A stretch of DNA of 64,000 nucleotides from assembly GCF_949628265.1 (NCBI RefSeq), contig NC_088787.1, forward strand, positions 27,580,501-27,644,500, given 5' to 3'. The position numbers were made by a program, and so were the translations under genes. The notes under the pieces are model-generated. The model saw nothing but the letters and a program-made list of their open reading frames with translations, did not search any database and was not told the origin of the DNA. This document shows, in pieces, positions 1-11,000 of this stretch. This DNA is from Cloeon dipterum. Lineage: Eukaryota > Arthropoda > Insecta > Ephemeroptera > Baetidae. The first letter of the stretch is position 1. Every line of letters begins with the position of its first letter.

Positions 1-1405
1 CCAGAGTTTCCATGTAATCGCCCAGGTCCCGCAACAGCAACCACCAGTGCACCCGCAATCGTCCTCCCCGAAAAGCACAATGCAGCCGTATCCAGCAGCG
101 GCTCCGCAGCCCACCTTTATAGAAGAGGTGACGCAGATGCAGCTGCCAGAAGAGCCAAAGCAGCCTGTCGTCGCTCCAACCTCTTTCGCGCAGGCGGCCA
201 CTTACAGCAGCCTTGCACAGAAGCCGCAAAACTTCACTAACGGCCCTCCAGGCTTCCCCCCGCAGCAGCCGCAGAAAATGCAGCAAAGCCAGTTCCAGCC
301 AATTCCCACCTTGGAACAGGAGCAGGAGAAGGAGAGCAACACGTGGAATGGAGGCGCTGGCGATGCAAGTGACGACCAGCAGCACAGGAGTGGCTTCAGG
401 GGCAAGGGCGGCGGCCGAGGTGGCCGCGGCAGGGGAGTAGCTGACCGCAACGGCTATGGAAGCAGACCTAGGCAAAACGGACAAGGCAGACCTGGTGAGT
501 ACAGCTGGATTTATTTAATATATTATACGATTATTAAAGAAGTACCAGAGGTGTACAACACATGGATTTATTTAACATTATTGATTTTGAAATCTAAAAT
601 AGGAGTTTTAGCCTACTACTCGCCTCAGTTAATATCATCTTTATTACTACATTTCCTACTAATCATTGAGGGTACATTGAAAAGTTAACATTGAAATCAG
701 TACCATTTCTAACAATATCCCCCATTTGAAAATCTTGCAATCTAATCTTCTTAGGAGCTCCACCCTGCACACAGTCAAGATACTTTTAGGCTCTGATTCT
801 AGAAAAACTGCTAATCATGTTTCGCATTTGCACAGGAGGTTATCGTCAGGACAAACAGGATGGTGAGAGAGGCAGCTACGAAAACGGCGTGACTGAGCAC
901 AAGGGTGGCAACTTCAGACCCAGGGGTCCACCAAGGGATGGACCCCGGGAACCACGAGAGTTCAGGGAGCCTAGAGAACCCAAAGAGTGGAAGGATAACC
1001 GCGAGTGGCAAAACCAGGAGCCCAGAGACAACAGTGGAGCCCGGAGAGGTAAGCCAGCGACTTGATAGCAATTTTAAGATATTTGCCGCCATATGCTTGA
1101 ATTCTTAACGTTCAATGTCATCTTGCATCATGCGTCAATGAACTAAAGCTTAATGCCCTCTGATTACAAACCACTTAAAATTTCATAAGTTTTCTAAAAC
1201 CTTTTTAAAACATAACCACACATTGTTATCGCAATGATATATATTTTATTTCTACGCTCAATTCAGAAATGGCTGACCTTAATTTTATTTTGTTGTAGCC
1301 CCCAGGCCCAACGGTCCTTACAGAGGTGCTGGGCGTGGGCGCGGGGCCCCGGGTAGCAACCAGAATCCGCGGCCTCAGCAGCAGCCAATGAAGCAGCAAC
1401 AGTAA
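1..1405 (+). CDS. Probable Caprin homolog, C-terminal RGG/RG-rich region (5' end outside window)
   Basis: This is the 3' part of a multi-exon gene whose frame is already open at the window edge. Three exons join in phase: 1-494 (donor GTGAGT), 836-1048 (donor GTAAGC) and 1299-1405, ending in TAA. The protein is rich in Q and P, then carries a dense G/R block (FRGKGGGRGGRGRG), an R/E/P-rich stretch (PREPREFREPREPKEW) and an RGAGRGRG tail ending in polyglutamine-like QQQ. RGG/RG tails bind RNA and ribonucleoprotein partners in cytoplasmic granules. The order of a Q/P-rich region, G/R blocks and a short R/P/Q-rich end resembles Caprin, a G3BP partner in stress granules and translation control. 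The diagnostic N-terminal domain is not in the window, so the name is inferred; another RGG protein is possible. Confidence 0.6.
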
Positions 1406-2400
1406 TTAAGACAAACAAACGCACAGTGGCGCGGAGGAGAAATCTTTTAAAACCACTGAGGGCAACAACTCGTGATCAAACTTCCATCTTTAAATACGAA
1501 AACTAACCTCTCCTCCGCCTCACATGCTCTGACCCCATGAGGATTCCACTTGAATAAACACTGAAACGAGAGAGAAGTCGCCTGTTTTCGACAAAGAGAA
1601 TAACTGCAACTCATCGTTCTCAATGACGTGAAAAATGAAATGACTAGTACACATAAGCTACTCATTCATTGTTACAATTGATGGACCTAAATGAAAAAAA
1701 AATATTTAAGAAGCAGACGCAGTTCACCTGTAACACAAATGTGAAGTGAAAGAGATGGTGTCGATATGTAAAAAATTTCATTACGCAAACTTAAGTGATT
1801 TTAAGTATTATTATTAATGAAGATAATTTTAAGGTGAACCCCCATGTAAAACCCATCCATCCAACTTCACCCAAATATCGTTCGGAGGGGTCCAGATTTG
1901 AACCATTAGTGCAAATCTTTGCCACTTCCTACTAGCTTTAGCTCCCGGCCGACCGTGTCGGTCGTTTGGCCAGGAATAATTTTACATCTTCAATAAATCT
2001 TTGGAATCTCGACCCCTCTGTGAAATTCGGCAGTTATGAAGCCCCTTCATTTTTTATCACAACTATTCCATTGCTAAGTTTTCTTCACATCCATTTTCTA
2101 CTTTTATTAGGTGTCGTAAAGTTTATTTAGTAACTAATAATACAAATTACTAACTCATTTAACTAAATCTGTTGCATTCAGATCTCAATACGTGGACATT
2201 TATTTTCACAAATACACGCAAAGTGTGACTGACTTAAATGTTGATTAGCATTTTCGATTACCATCTTTCCCTTGCTGTGGGTTTTCTGTGTCCAGGCATT
2301 TATTTCGTTATCACGTTTGTTCTGTTGTCACTAATGAAAGTGTCTCAAAATTAATTGAAAAAACTTTCATGCTTTCAATAAATAAGATGCAGTAAGCTGA
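1406..2400 (+). other. 3' UTR of the Caprin-like gene
   Basis: No coding structure is visible here. AATAAA motifs occur at 1553-1558, 1992-1997 and 2377-2382, so alternative polyadenylation with 3' UTRs of roughly 0.2, 0.6 and 1.0 kb is possible. The last signal lies only 30 bases before the poly(A) signal of the opposing ATOX1 gene. Confidence 0.55.
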
Positions 2401-2417
2401 ATTAACAGTCTTTTATT
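2377..2417. terminator. Convergent poly(A) signals of the Caprin-like gene and ATOX1
   Basis: AATAAA on the plus strand at 2377-2382 and TTTATT, which is AATAAA on the minus strand, at 2412-2417. With cleavage usually 10-30 bases past the signal, the two mRNAs would end within, or slightly overlap in, the same few dozen bases. Confidence 0.5.
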
Positions 2418-2556
2418 CCATTATTTCATTACTTGTTAGCAGGAAGAAAGCAACATCGCAAATTGTAAAAACTAGAGCAACATAATAGAAACTTTGGTAT
2501 AACAAAAATAAACATTTTTGAGATGAGGAAGAAGGGGAATTGAGTATAGGAGTCAT

Positions 2557-2961
2557 CTAAGCATCTCTAGTAGAAACAAAAGTTGTAGCCTTTCCCGTCT
2601 TCTTGATGGTCTCCAGTAAACTGTCAGCGTCAAGCGAAGACGTCACAAGGACTTGCTGTTTCTCCAAAGAAATTTCAACTTTGTCGACTCCTTTATCTAG
2701 AGATAAAATAATTTTTTTAAATTTTTCTGTTGGATTGTGTGTTATTTGCTTTTACTAAATACCTTTCAGTTTGCCAAGAACCTTCTCCACTGCACCGGAG
2801 CAACCTTCGCAGGTCATTACAACGGTGAATTCATGAACCTGAAATAAATTAAACAAAGTTACTCAATTCATCTAAAAAGTATATGTGTAATCAATATAAA
2901 ATGCGCCAATATGAATATCATAATAATATCTATCGCTAATAGATACACAAACCTTCGTCAT
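2557..2961 (-). CDS. ATOX1: Copper chaperone ATOX1 (Atx1/HAH1 family)
   Basis: ATOX1 is a cytosolic chaperone that carries Cu(I) to the P-type ATPases of the secretory pathway. Three minus-strand exons join in frame: 2953-2961, 2763-2838 and 2557-2696, giving 74 residues against 68 in human. The first coding exon is only nine bases (Met-Thr-Lys) before a GT donor. The protein begins MTKVHEFTVVMTCEGCSG; MTCEGC at residues 11-16 is the MTCxxC copper site at the start of a single heavy-metal-associated fold. The later K-T-G near KKTGKATTFV matches the conserved lysine loop of the family. The stop is followed by a minus-strand poly(A) signal at 2412-2417. No other copper gene is nearby. Confidence 0.93.
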
Positions 2962-4016
2962 TTCTATGCTTTGGCCCTTCAGACGTCCTTTGTAATAATT
3001 TGATCGAACCAAATAAAGCGTTGGCAGATAGCCGCTTCTCCCTTTTCGAATAAAGCCTAACGCCAAACTAGCTAGTCCTGAGTCCTGAACTCCTTAGCAA
3101 GTGGCCAAATCTTCGATGCAATGTGTGTGCCGTGTGGTAGTTTAATGGGAATTTGGTTCGTGTGGTACTATGTAAGTACCGTCCTTAGTCCTTAGTACTA
3201 TGGATATGGATTGAAGCAGTACAGCATGCAGCAGCGGCTCCCAAAAAAGTGCCAAGTTGTCGTGGGTGGGGTGTGTCCCTTGCCTCCCTTGGGTTCAGCC
3301 CATTTAATTTGGCACCACTGCTGTGACACTGTTGCCGTTGCAACAAAGTGTCTGCGCATCGCTTTTGCGGCTAGTCGGGCTGGTGCGGCGCGTCGCGTTT
3401 GAAATGCCACATTAAAATGGCGGATGTCTGACGCTTTTAGCCACCTTTCCGACAGTGCCAAGCGATTTTGATCACTTATTCTGATCTAAAGGTGATTATT
3501 ATAAACTCCTCTGATTCTTGCACAACCATTTCTGTGGTAAAACGAATTATCGGTTGACTTGCTGTTTGTTTTTTGGATCGCCATTGAACTCTGTCAGCCC
3601 GGGAGATTTTGTATCTACATTTGGCGGGTTATCCAAGTTTGCGGACACGGCAGCAGTTTTGCCGTCGAAATTCCTCACGAATTTATCCGGCGTTAAAATA
3701 TATTTTGCTGACTAAAAAGTTATGATGTCCTAGGTTAACACTGAGTTCAATTTTCGACCAGTTAATATCAGTTCTCTGCACTTATGCTGTCGTCATCGAT
3801 TGCCAATGTCGGCATCGGTTCTCGTTAAATTGAGCAACAGCAGCAAAATTATGAAAATTGCTCATCCCTGAGTAGGAAACTTAGATCCCTGGGAATAGGT
3901 AACCGCGATTGATATCATATGGTTAATACACAGCTGCCTACACGAGTAACACAAACACCCCCGATATGTATATTTCTTGTTTGTTGATTTTCCAGGTGTG
4001 TTAAGCTGTTTTCAAA
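2962..4016. promoter_or_regulatory. Shared head-to-head promoter interval of ATOX1 and LIN9
   Basis: About 1.05 kb separates the two start codons. The centre (3300-3450) is GC-richer and the rest is AT-rich. A pyrimidine-rich acceptor (TTTTCCAG, ending at 3995) lies 21 bases before the LIN9 ATG, so LIN9 probably has a spliced 5' UTR; a possible donor is GTAACC near 3899. No TATA box is convincing. ORFs at 3198-3461 (-) and 3211-3402 (+) overlap on opposite strands and look like chance. Confidence 0.5.
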
Positions 4017-6965
4017 ATGAGCTCAAAACGTCGGATGAAACAAGACTCGGAAGATGAAGATCCTCCGTCACCCAGTACGAGCAAAAAGACAAAGAAGGCA
4101 GAAAAGGCAGTGCCTGTTGCCCTTGTGCTGAATAAACGTGGAATGGTAAAACTTAATTGCTCATATTATTTTGTGTATAATTTTGTGGTAATTTAACTTA
4201 TTTTCCAGCCTCAGCGTATAAGGAAAAAGAACCGATTGTATGAGAATGACGACATCATTACCCCTACAAAGCAGTCTCCCAAAAAAGCACCTGCAGCATC
4301 TCCTGCTCCTAAGCCCACTCCAACAAAAACAACACCCAAGGTACCAGTTAAGTCCACCCCAAAGTTGGTTCAGCCTTCCACCCCTGTGACGCCAAAAGAA
4401 GAAGTTAAAGAGAAAGAAAAGGAAAAAGAGCCTCCCAAGAAGAAGGAAAACAGACTTCCGTCAGAAAAAAAGATGAAGAGCCTTTCTCTAATGACATCAG
4501 ATGCGTTTGTCGCTCCAGACAAGAAAATTGCTCAAAAAATTGGCGTTAGGTTGAGAAACTTGCTGAAGCTACCCAAGGCTCACAAGTGGGTGTGCTACGA
4601 GTGGTTCTACAGTAACCTTGACAGGTGATTTGCATTTTAATTTTACAAGTCTAGTTCAGCAGATAATATTTTCAGGCCGCTGTTCCAAGGAGATAATGAT
4701 TTCATGACTTGCCTGAAGGAATCATTCCCTCAGCTGAAGACGAGAAAACTATCCAGAGTTGAATGGTGCAAAATCAGAAGAATGATGGGAAAGCCAAGAC
4801 GCTGTTCTCCGGTACTTGTCTAAATTATTTCGCTCCTTTGTTACGACTTGAGTTTGAATAGAGTTTTGCAAGTACTTACATCTTGATCTATTGCAGAGTT
4901 TCTTTGATGAAGAGCGGAGGGAGCTTGAGAGAAAAAGAACCAAAATCAGAGCTCTGCAGCAGAGGAAGGCATCCACAGACATGGCCATGTTCAAGGACCT
5001 TCCTGACGAAATTCCGCTACAGCTGTCCATTGGCACCAAGGTGACAGCTCGTCTGCGCAGACCACAAGATGGTCTCTTCTCTGGCTCCATCGATGCTGTG
5101 GACACTTCAAACAACACTTACCGAATCACCTTTGATCGGCAGGGTCTTGGCACCCACTCAATCCCTGACTATGAAGTTCTGGTAAGGGCCCCTAAATTTT
5201 TCAGTTCCACTTCATGGACAATTTTACAGTCGCATTATTAACAAATGGCCAATCTTTCCAGTCGAACGAACAGCCAGAAATGATATCTGTGGCCAGCATA
5301 GCCGCCCGCATGCGTCCTAGGTCGTACAGCAGTTTGCCCACGGAGATGTCGTCTCGGTTGAAAATGGAGACGCCCATGATGGCGCCCAAGTACAAGCCCC
5401 AGAACACAGAAGCCACCGGCGGATTCCCGATTAAGTTGCTTGAGACGGTTGTGCGTCTGCAGAAGATCCTCAAGATCAAGCAGTTCCGAGTCAACTCATT
5501 GAGGGATATGAACACTGAGGCGGAACGAAGAGTGTCTATGGGCATACCTTTCCCGCCAGACTTCGTCAGGCGTTATGCCATCTCTGTCCTTGAGCTGGAC
5601 AGATTGAACGTTGCCCTTTCAGACCTGCTGCAGGCCATGCAGGAAACCTGCGGTGATGGGGTAAGCAAATAGACCTGAACTCATGACGTGATAGGAATTA
5701 GACTGTAAATTTAACCTCACTATTGGTAAGAAATGAAACTCTCATTTTCTTAGTTGTTAGAAAGACCTGAATGGTTACAATAAAAAAAAAAACTTAATTT
5801 TCATGTAAGAATACCAGGAAGCATGTTTCAAAGAAAAATGGACTGATCAATAAGCTTAATAAAAACAAGAGCTAACACCAGAATGATATTTCTTTTGAGC
5901 TGGGAGCTGGATACTTTTTATTTGATTAATTTAAAAACTGTGTAAGCACCAGCAGCATTAATTCTTCTGAATTGGCTGGACTTCCAAAGATTCTAAATAA
6001 ATATTCTTCTTTAAAAGAAGATTGATACTGCAAAAGCCTTGTTGCCAATGCAGGAACTCTTCCCTTAGAATTCAGTTAAAGCCAAAATTGACTTAAGTGG
6101 CACTGTAAATTTTTGTCAAGAGTGGCTGCAATATTAGCTTTCTTTTCTAATAGTAAGGTCTGTCTCCTTACTTGATATCCGATTTTATTTCAAAACGAAA
6201 AGTTTCTCCAAAAAGTGGCATACACCTTTGGACAGATCTCGACGAGAAGAATCGAAATATGCCAAGAAAACGGTCAAGCCTTGTAAATTTTGGAGAAATT
6301 TGACAAAATTTAAATTTTTTACTGTAGCAAGGTCTTTTTTATTAATGCAAATTGGTGAACAAATTGTTTATCCTACAATTCAAATAATTTTTAATTGTTT
6401 CCCTGTATCATTTAGAGATTTATTTTACTCTAGAGGTTAGTAAACACAATAATTTAAACACTGATTTTTATTATTATTTCTATAGTTGTTGAATTTTTTT
6501 GCAAACTGAATAACGTAAGAATTTTCTCAAGATTTCCATGGACGAAACAGTCGGATCTGCAGTTGCCGTGGCTCCGTCAACATTGCGCCAGTTGAGTGAA
6601 GAGGAAGCTCGTGTTGTTGTGGTTCGTCACAACGAGGCCAAGCAGAGTCAAATGGTCACCAGTGACCATTCCATGCAATTGATTTCTTCACTCACCAGCA
6701 TCATGCTACAGTTGAAGGTGAATATTTATGAGCCTTCTGTTCAAATTGCAGTTTACATTTTTCATATCAGGGTTTGGTGCTGGCTGAAGGAGACAACGCA
6801 TTCGAGCTGCAAGTTCTGCAGGAGACTGTTGATAAGTTGCGTCAGACGCTGCATCCTGCATCGCTGAAGATTTTCAAGGAGTGTGTTGAAGACCCTCTGG
6901 ACAAGATTCAGCTGGGTATGGGACACCGAGGAATGCTTATTCCTTTTCTTACCCAGCGAGCATAG
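4017..6965 (+). CDS. LIN9: LIN9, MuvB/DREAM complex subunit (mip130 homolog, DIRP domain)
   Basis: LIN9 is a nuclear scaffold of the MuvB core, which joins E2F/Rb proteins to repress, or B-Myb to activate, cell-cycle genes. Seven exons splice in frame: 4017-4145, 4209-4624, 4676-4811, 4897-5181, 5262-5660, 6532-6717 and 6771-6965 (581 residues; human about 540). The N-terminus is basic and disordered, rich in K, P, S and T. The DIRP domain spans about residues 130-228, with LMTSDAF, LRNLLKLPKAHKW and a KLSRVEWCKIRRMMGKPRR segment. A Tudor-like region follows (IGTKVTARLRRPQDGLFSG), then the LIN9 C-terminal region with helical and coiled parts (ETVVRLQKILKIKQF). The start is the first in-frame ATG after an acceptor, in an AAAATGA context. 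The fifth intron (5661-6531, 871 bases) is much larger than the others. Confidence 0.95.
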
Positions 6966-8048
6966 TTTTCACCCTGAGTGAGGGCCTGGGTGAAGACCCT
7001 ATTTTATAATTTGTTCTCTTGGGTTTTGTTGCATCAATGCATGCGATCTATGCTGCGCAAACACTGTTGTAAAAATCACTATCATAAATGCTGTGGGATC
7101 CGTGGGTTTTGCTGCAACCGCTATCAATAGTTCAAACAAACATCATGTCGTTGACACAGTTGCTGTCTGAGTCATATTATCTGTTGAAAACTCGCAAATA
7201 ATGCAAATAATAAACTAATATCCCATGTACAAGCTGGTATAATTATGATAATTATTGTACAGCCTCTAGGATTGCTGTTATTTTCATACTTCTTCACAAC
7301 CGTGAATTTTGTCAGATGATGTGCGTGGCGATTATATAATAAAGAGTATTGATATTCACTGCATAATCTGCTTTAATCCATTTGCACCCGAAATTATTTG
7401 ACTATCAAGCGTCTGTAACATACATTAGAGAAGCATTGACGACGCTGCTACTGCTAAAATGGAAAGCTCTGTTTTACAAAACATTTCATTCTTCAGAAGC
7501 CGAAGTAAAGGTACCTTTGAAAAATATTGCCTTATCATCTAGATAAGTAGATAGGACAACGCAGTGAGTTGTGGTGGAAAGTGGAAGTGTAAGATAGTCT
7601 AAGCTCTACCGTTTTTGTCTTCACGTGATTGGCGGATTTAAATTTCATACACTACACGTGGATTTCATTGGCTGCTACGTCGCTAGTCGCCAGGATTATG
7701 TTGTTATTACTCTGAACAGCTGGTGCTAGAGCACGATTTGACGTGGTTTCTGTTGTCCGTGTTTGAGTTAATTTTTCATTGAACCTCGGCCAAAGAAAAA
7801 ATCTAAACATGCTTGGACCATAAAGATAATATAATTATATAGGTACGAAAGGGGTTTCTGAATCTGAAATACATTATCAAAATGGTTCATTTATTTAAAT
7901 GATTTTAAGTACATACATATACAATAATTTGATTGTATTACGATCTGCTTCTAAATTGAGTGTATGTATTTGCAAAAGTATTCAATTGTTGCATGTTAAC
8001 ATTTTTAGAAAGAAACTGGAGAGTCATTGTTAATATACATAAGCAAAG
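6966..8048. other. LIN9 3' UTR and NBAS promoter/5' UTR
   Basis: LIN9 poly(A) signals are likely at 7209-7214 and 7338-7343. The remaining 700 bases are AT-rich, with an E-box-like CACGTG at 7623-7628 and ACACGTGG near 7655. No coding pattern is seen before the NBAS ATG. Confidence 0.5.
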
Positions 8049-11000
8049 ATGAGTCAGAAGCCAGTTGACAGCATATTGTATGAGCTTCTTGTTTATTCGG
8101 AATGGATTCGAGAACCAGAGATTTTGGTAGGTACCTGCATATTTATATGTATATATAATGGAGACCTTATAAAAAACGATAAATGCTGATTTGTTTTGTA
8201 GATGGAAACAATGAAATAAAAATTGATCTTGTTTCAGCTGAAGCTAACGAAGCCTCAAAGTAAACTGGTAAAATTTGCTACCCACCCATGGATGTTGAAA
8301 GAATTGATCCCAAGGGCGGAGACAGTAAATGATAAAATTGCAAGGTAAAAAATACATAAGTTTTGCTCTCTTTACCTAAGGGATAATCATATTCGCAGAC
8401 TAATTTCTGCAAGACTGCCTTGGCAGTTTGCTGTTGGTGAGGATGGAAAAGTTGTCGCAGTCATTGAAGATACAATGCTGGAGATCAGAACTTCAAGAGA
8501 TGAATACTCTTCCGTAATTGGAAAAGCGTCAAGTATATAATTTTTCTATAACTATAAGCATTGAGCTAAATAAAATCACCAGTTGCCAGAGATCACTTTC
8601 CACAGTACAGGAAAGCAGTTTGGAGCCCAGACTGTAGCTTACTGGCGTGCGCTTTCAGCTCTGGTAAAATTGGTCTTTATGACCTTCTTGGCAGCAACAT
8701 TCTTAACATTGAGGTAATTGTTGTTATTGTTCTACAAGGGAAAATATATTTTCTAATAAATTGTGCGTAGCCTAAAGTTCCTTCAAACGAAGAGTGGCCT
8801 AACGCGAATGAAGCAATCAGTGGGATATTGTTCCTGGAGGACAGAGTCAAGAGTCCAAAGTGGTCTTACGAGCTAATCGCCATTGACTACAAAGGAAACT
8901 TGAGGAGTTTTTTGGTGTCCCCAACTGAAGGCTTCCGAGAACACCATACATTCAACTTTGCATCATACTACAGGAATGGCATCACCACCGTCAGTCTACT
9001 CCAACCAGGAAACCTCCTGCTGCTCGCTGGTCCCTCCGATATTCAGATGGACCAGAAGGGAAGGGGTAGCAGTGCAGGCATTTCCGCCTGGAGAGTGCTC
9101 AGCGACCACCCTTACTACAGTCCGGCGTTCTCAAGTGAGGAAGACCTGCTCAACATCCAGGGCCCTAGAGGCATTTTGAGTTGGCTACCTTCATTCCGAT
9201 CTAGTCAGCAGGTATTTATTCTTTGATGCAAAAAAACACATTAATCTGCGTAACTTATCCCATTTCATGCAGCCCTCGGAGGAATCAAAAGCTGAAGTAT
9301 TTTAATATTAAATTCTTATTTAGTGTTAAATAATGGTTGAACGAGTTTTTAAGTTTTTGTAGATAACCTGTAGAAATAAAACTTAATGGATACTTCATAT
9401 TGGTTTTAAGCCAAATGGAGTATTTTGGTAGTCAGGAGAGTGAACTAACCTGGACCTCGTCAAATTTAAAATAATCATAAGCAATAATAATTATGTCATA
9501 CATTAAAATTTCCAAACGTTTCACTCTTGATTGTCTATTTGTCTTAATCCTCTTATATTACATATAATTTTGCAAAAACCTCGCTGCTTAAAATTTCTGC
9601 ATAAATTTGAAAATTTAGTTTTTGTTGACGGTGGTGAACCCTGTGATTTTGATCTGTTGTGTGTGTTATTCTTGAAATCTCTTCTTTACAGAGCGACGTA
9701 TTGGCAATGCGAGTTTCGCCTCAGAGAAAGTATTTAGCTTGCATCCACACATCTGGTGCTATATCTCTATGGTACATTCCCTCTTTGCGGCTCTTCAAAC
9801 ATTGGAACTTGCGCGACCAACCTGACCACAATGTCATTAACCCACAAATAATTCAGGGAATTCAAGATAAAACCAAATATAATGAAAACTGCATTGACTA
9901 CCTTCCAGTGGACATCTGCTGGTGGTCAGAAAATGTAATTGTTTTGAAGAAAATGGTCCACATTGTACTGAAAATATGGTTTTTAGGTGCTCATAATTTC
10001 AAGATACTCAGGTGCCGTCAGCGTTTGCTCAATCTCCGACTTGCAGAATTTGCTTGGCGAGTCTCCAGAGTTCTTTGCTGGGTGTCCTCAAATTTCTGCA
10101 GCATATGGGGATGGGAAAGGGTTTTTGAGTTTGGAATGCGAGGTAAATTTTACCAGGAAGAAAAAGTCGCAGTTTGATGACTCTTTGGAAGAGGAAGAAC
10201 TGGACGAAGGGGTAAATAAAAGCTCTTCAGAAACCCTATAATTTACTTGATTGTTCTTGCTATAGATTAGCAGTGATGAAGCTGATATCAGTCAAGACGC
10301 TTCTATGTTGGGCAGAGGTGCTGGAGCTGTCAAAGCTGCCCTGTACTGGGCCACTGACAGTGATAAATTCAAACCACCCAGGGCCAATCCAAAAATAATG
10401 AAACGCACATATCGATTGCTAGGACTCAAAAGCACAACTCCTGAAGAACTTTATTCCAGAAAAGCACGTCAAATTGTACCTTATCATAGCCGGTTTAATA
10501 ACACTAATTTCTAGATTGACAATGAAGAATATGGTGAGGCTCTGCAGCTTGCTAGAGCGTATGGATTGGACTGTGATTTAGTCTACCAGAGGCAGTGGCG
10601 CAGTCAGAAAGTTTCAGTTGCTACCATTCATGACTACCTGGTACCAATTCCACTCCATGAATATTAGGGCTGGTTGAAAGTTTTATTTTCATTTTTTCCA
10701 GAGCAAAATTAGTAAAAGGTCTTGGGTTCTGAAAGAATGCGCTGAGAGAGTTCCTGAAACCGCTGCTGCTGCGAGGGAACTTTTGCAATTTGGCTTGCAT
10801 GCCACAAGCAAAAGAGTTTTGTTTTCTGTTGCCACTAGCAGCGAAGAAAGTATGACTGGGCTTGAGCTGAAAGAGTCAGTTGAGGATTCTGAGGATTATG
10901 AGGATGTCAACACAAGTGACGTAATTCCTTCTTTCATGGCTTAAATAAAATACCTAAAATTTATTCATTCAGCTCTTGCAAGAGGATCTAAACGTGGAGC

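Noticed and set aside
202..450. Antisense ORF inside the RGG-rich exon
   Set aside because: A shadow of the G/R-rich coding strand, with no splice or family support.
811..1092. Minus-strand ORF with hydrophobic stretches
   Set aside because: Antisense to the R/E/P-rich Caprin-like exon; its hydrophobicity is the complement of R/E/P codons.
4749..5545. Minus-strand ORFs across LIN9
   Set aside because: They mirror verified LIN9 exons on the plus strand.
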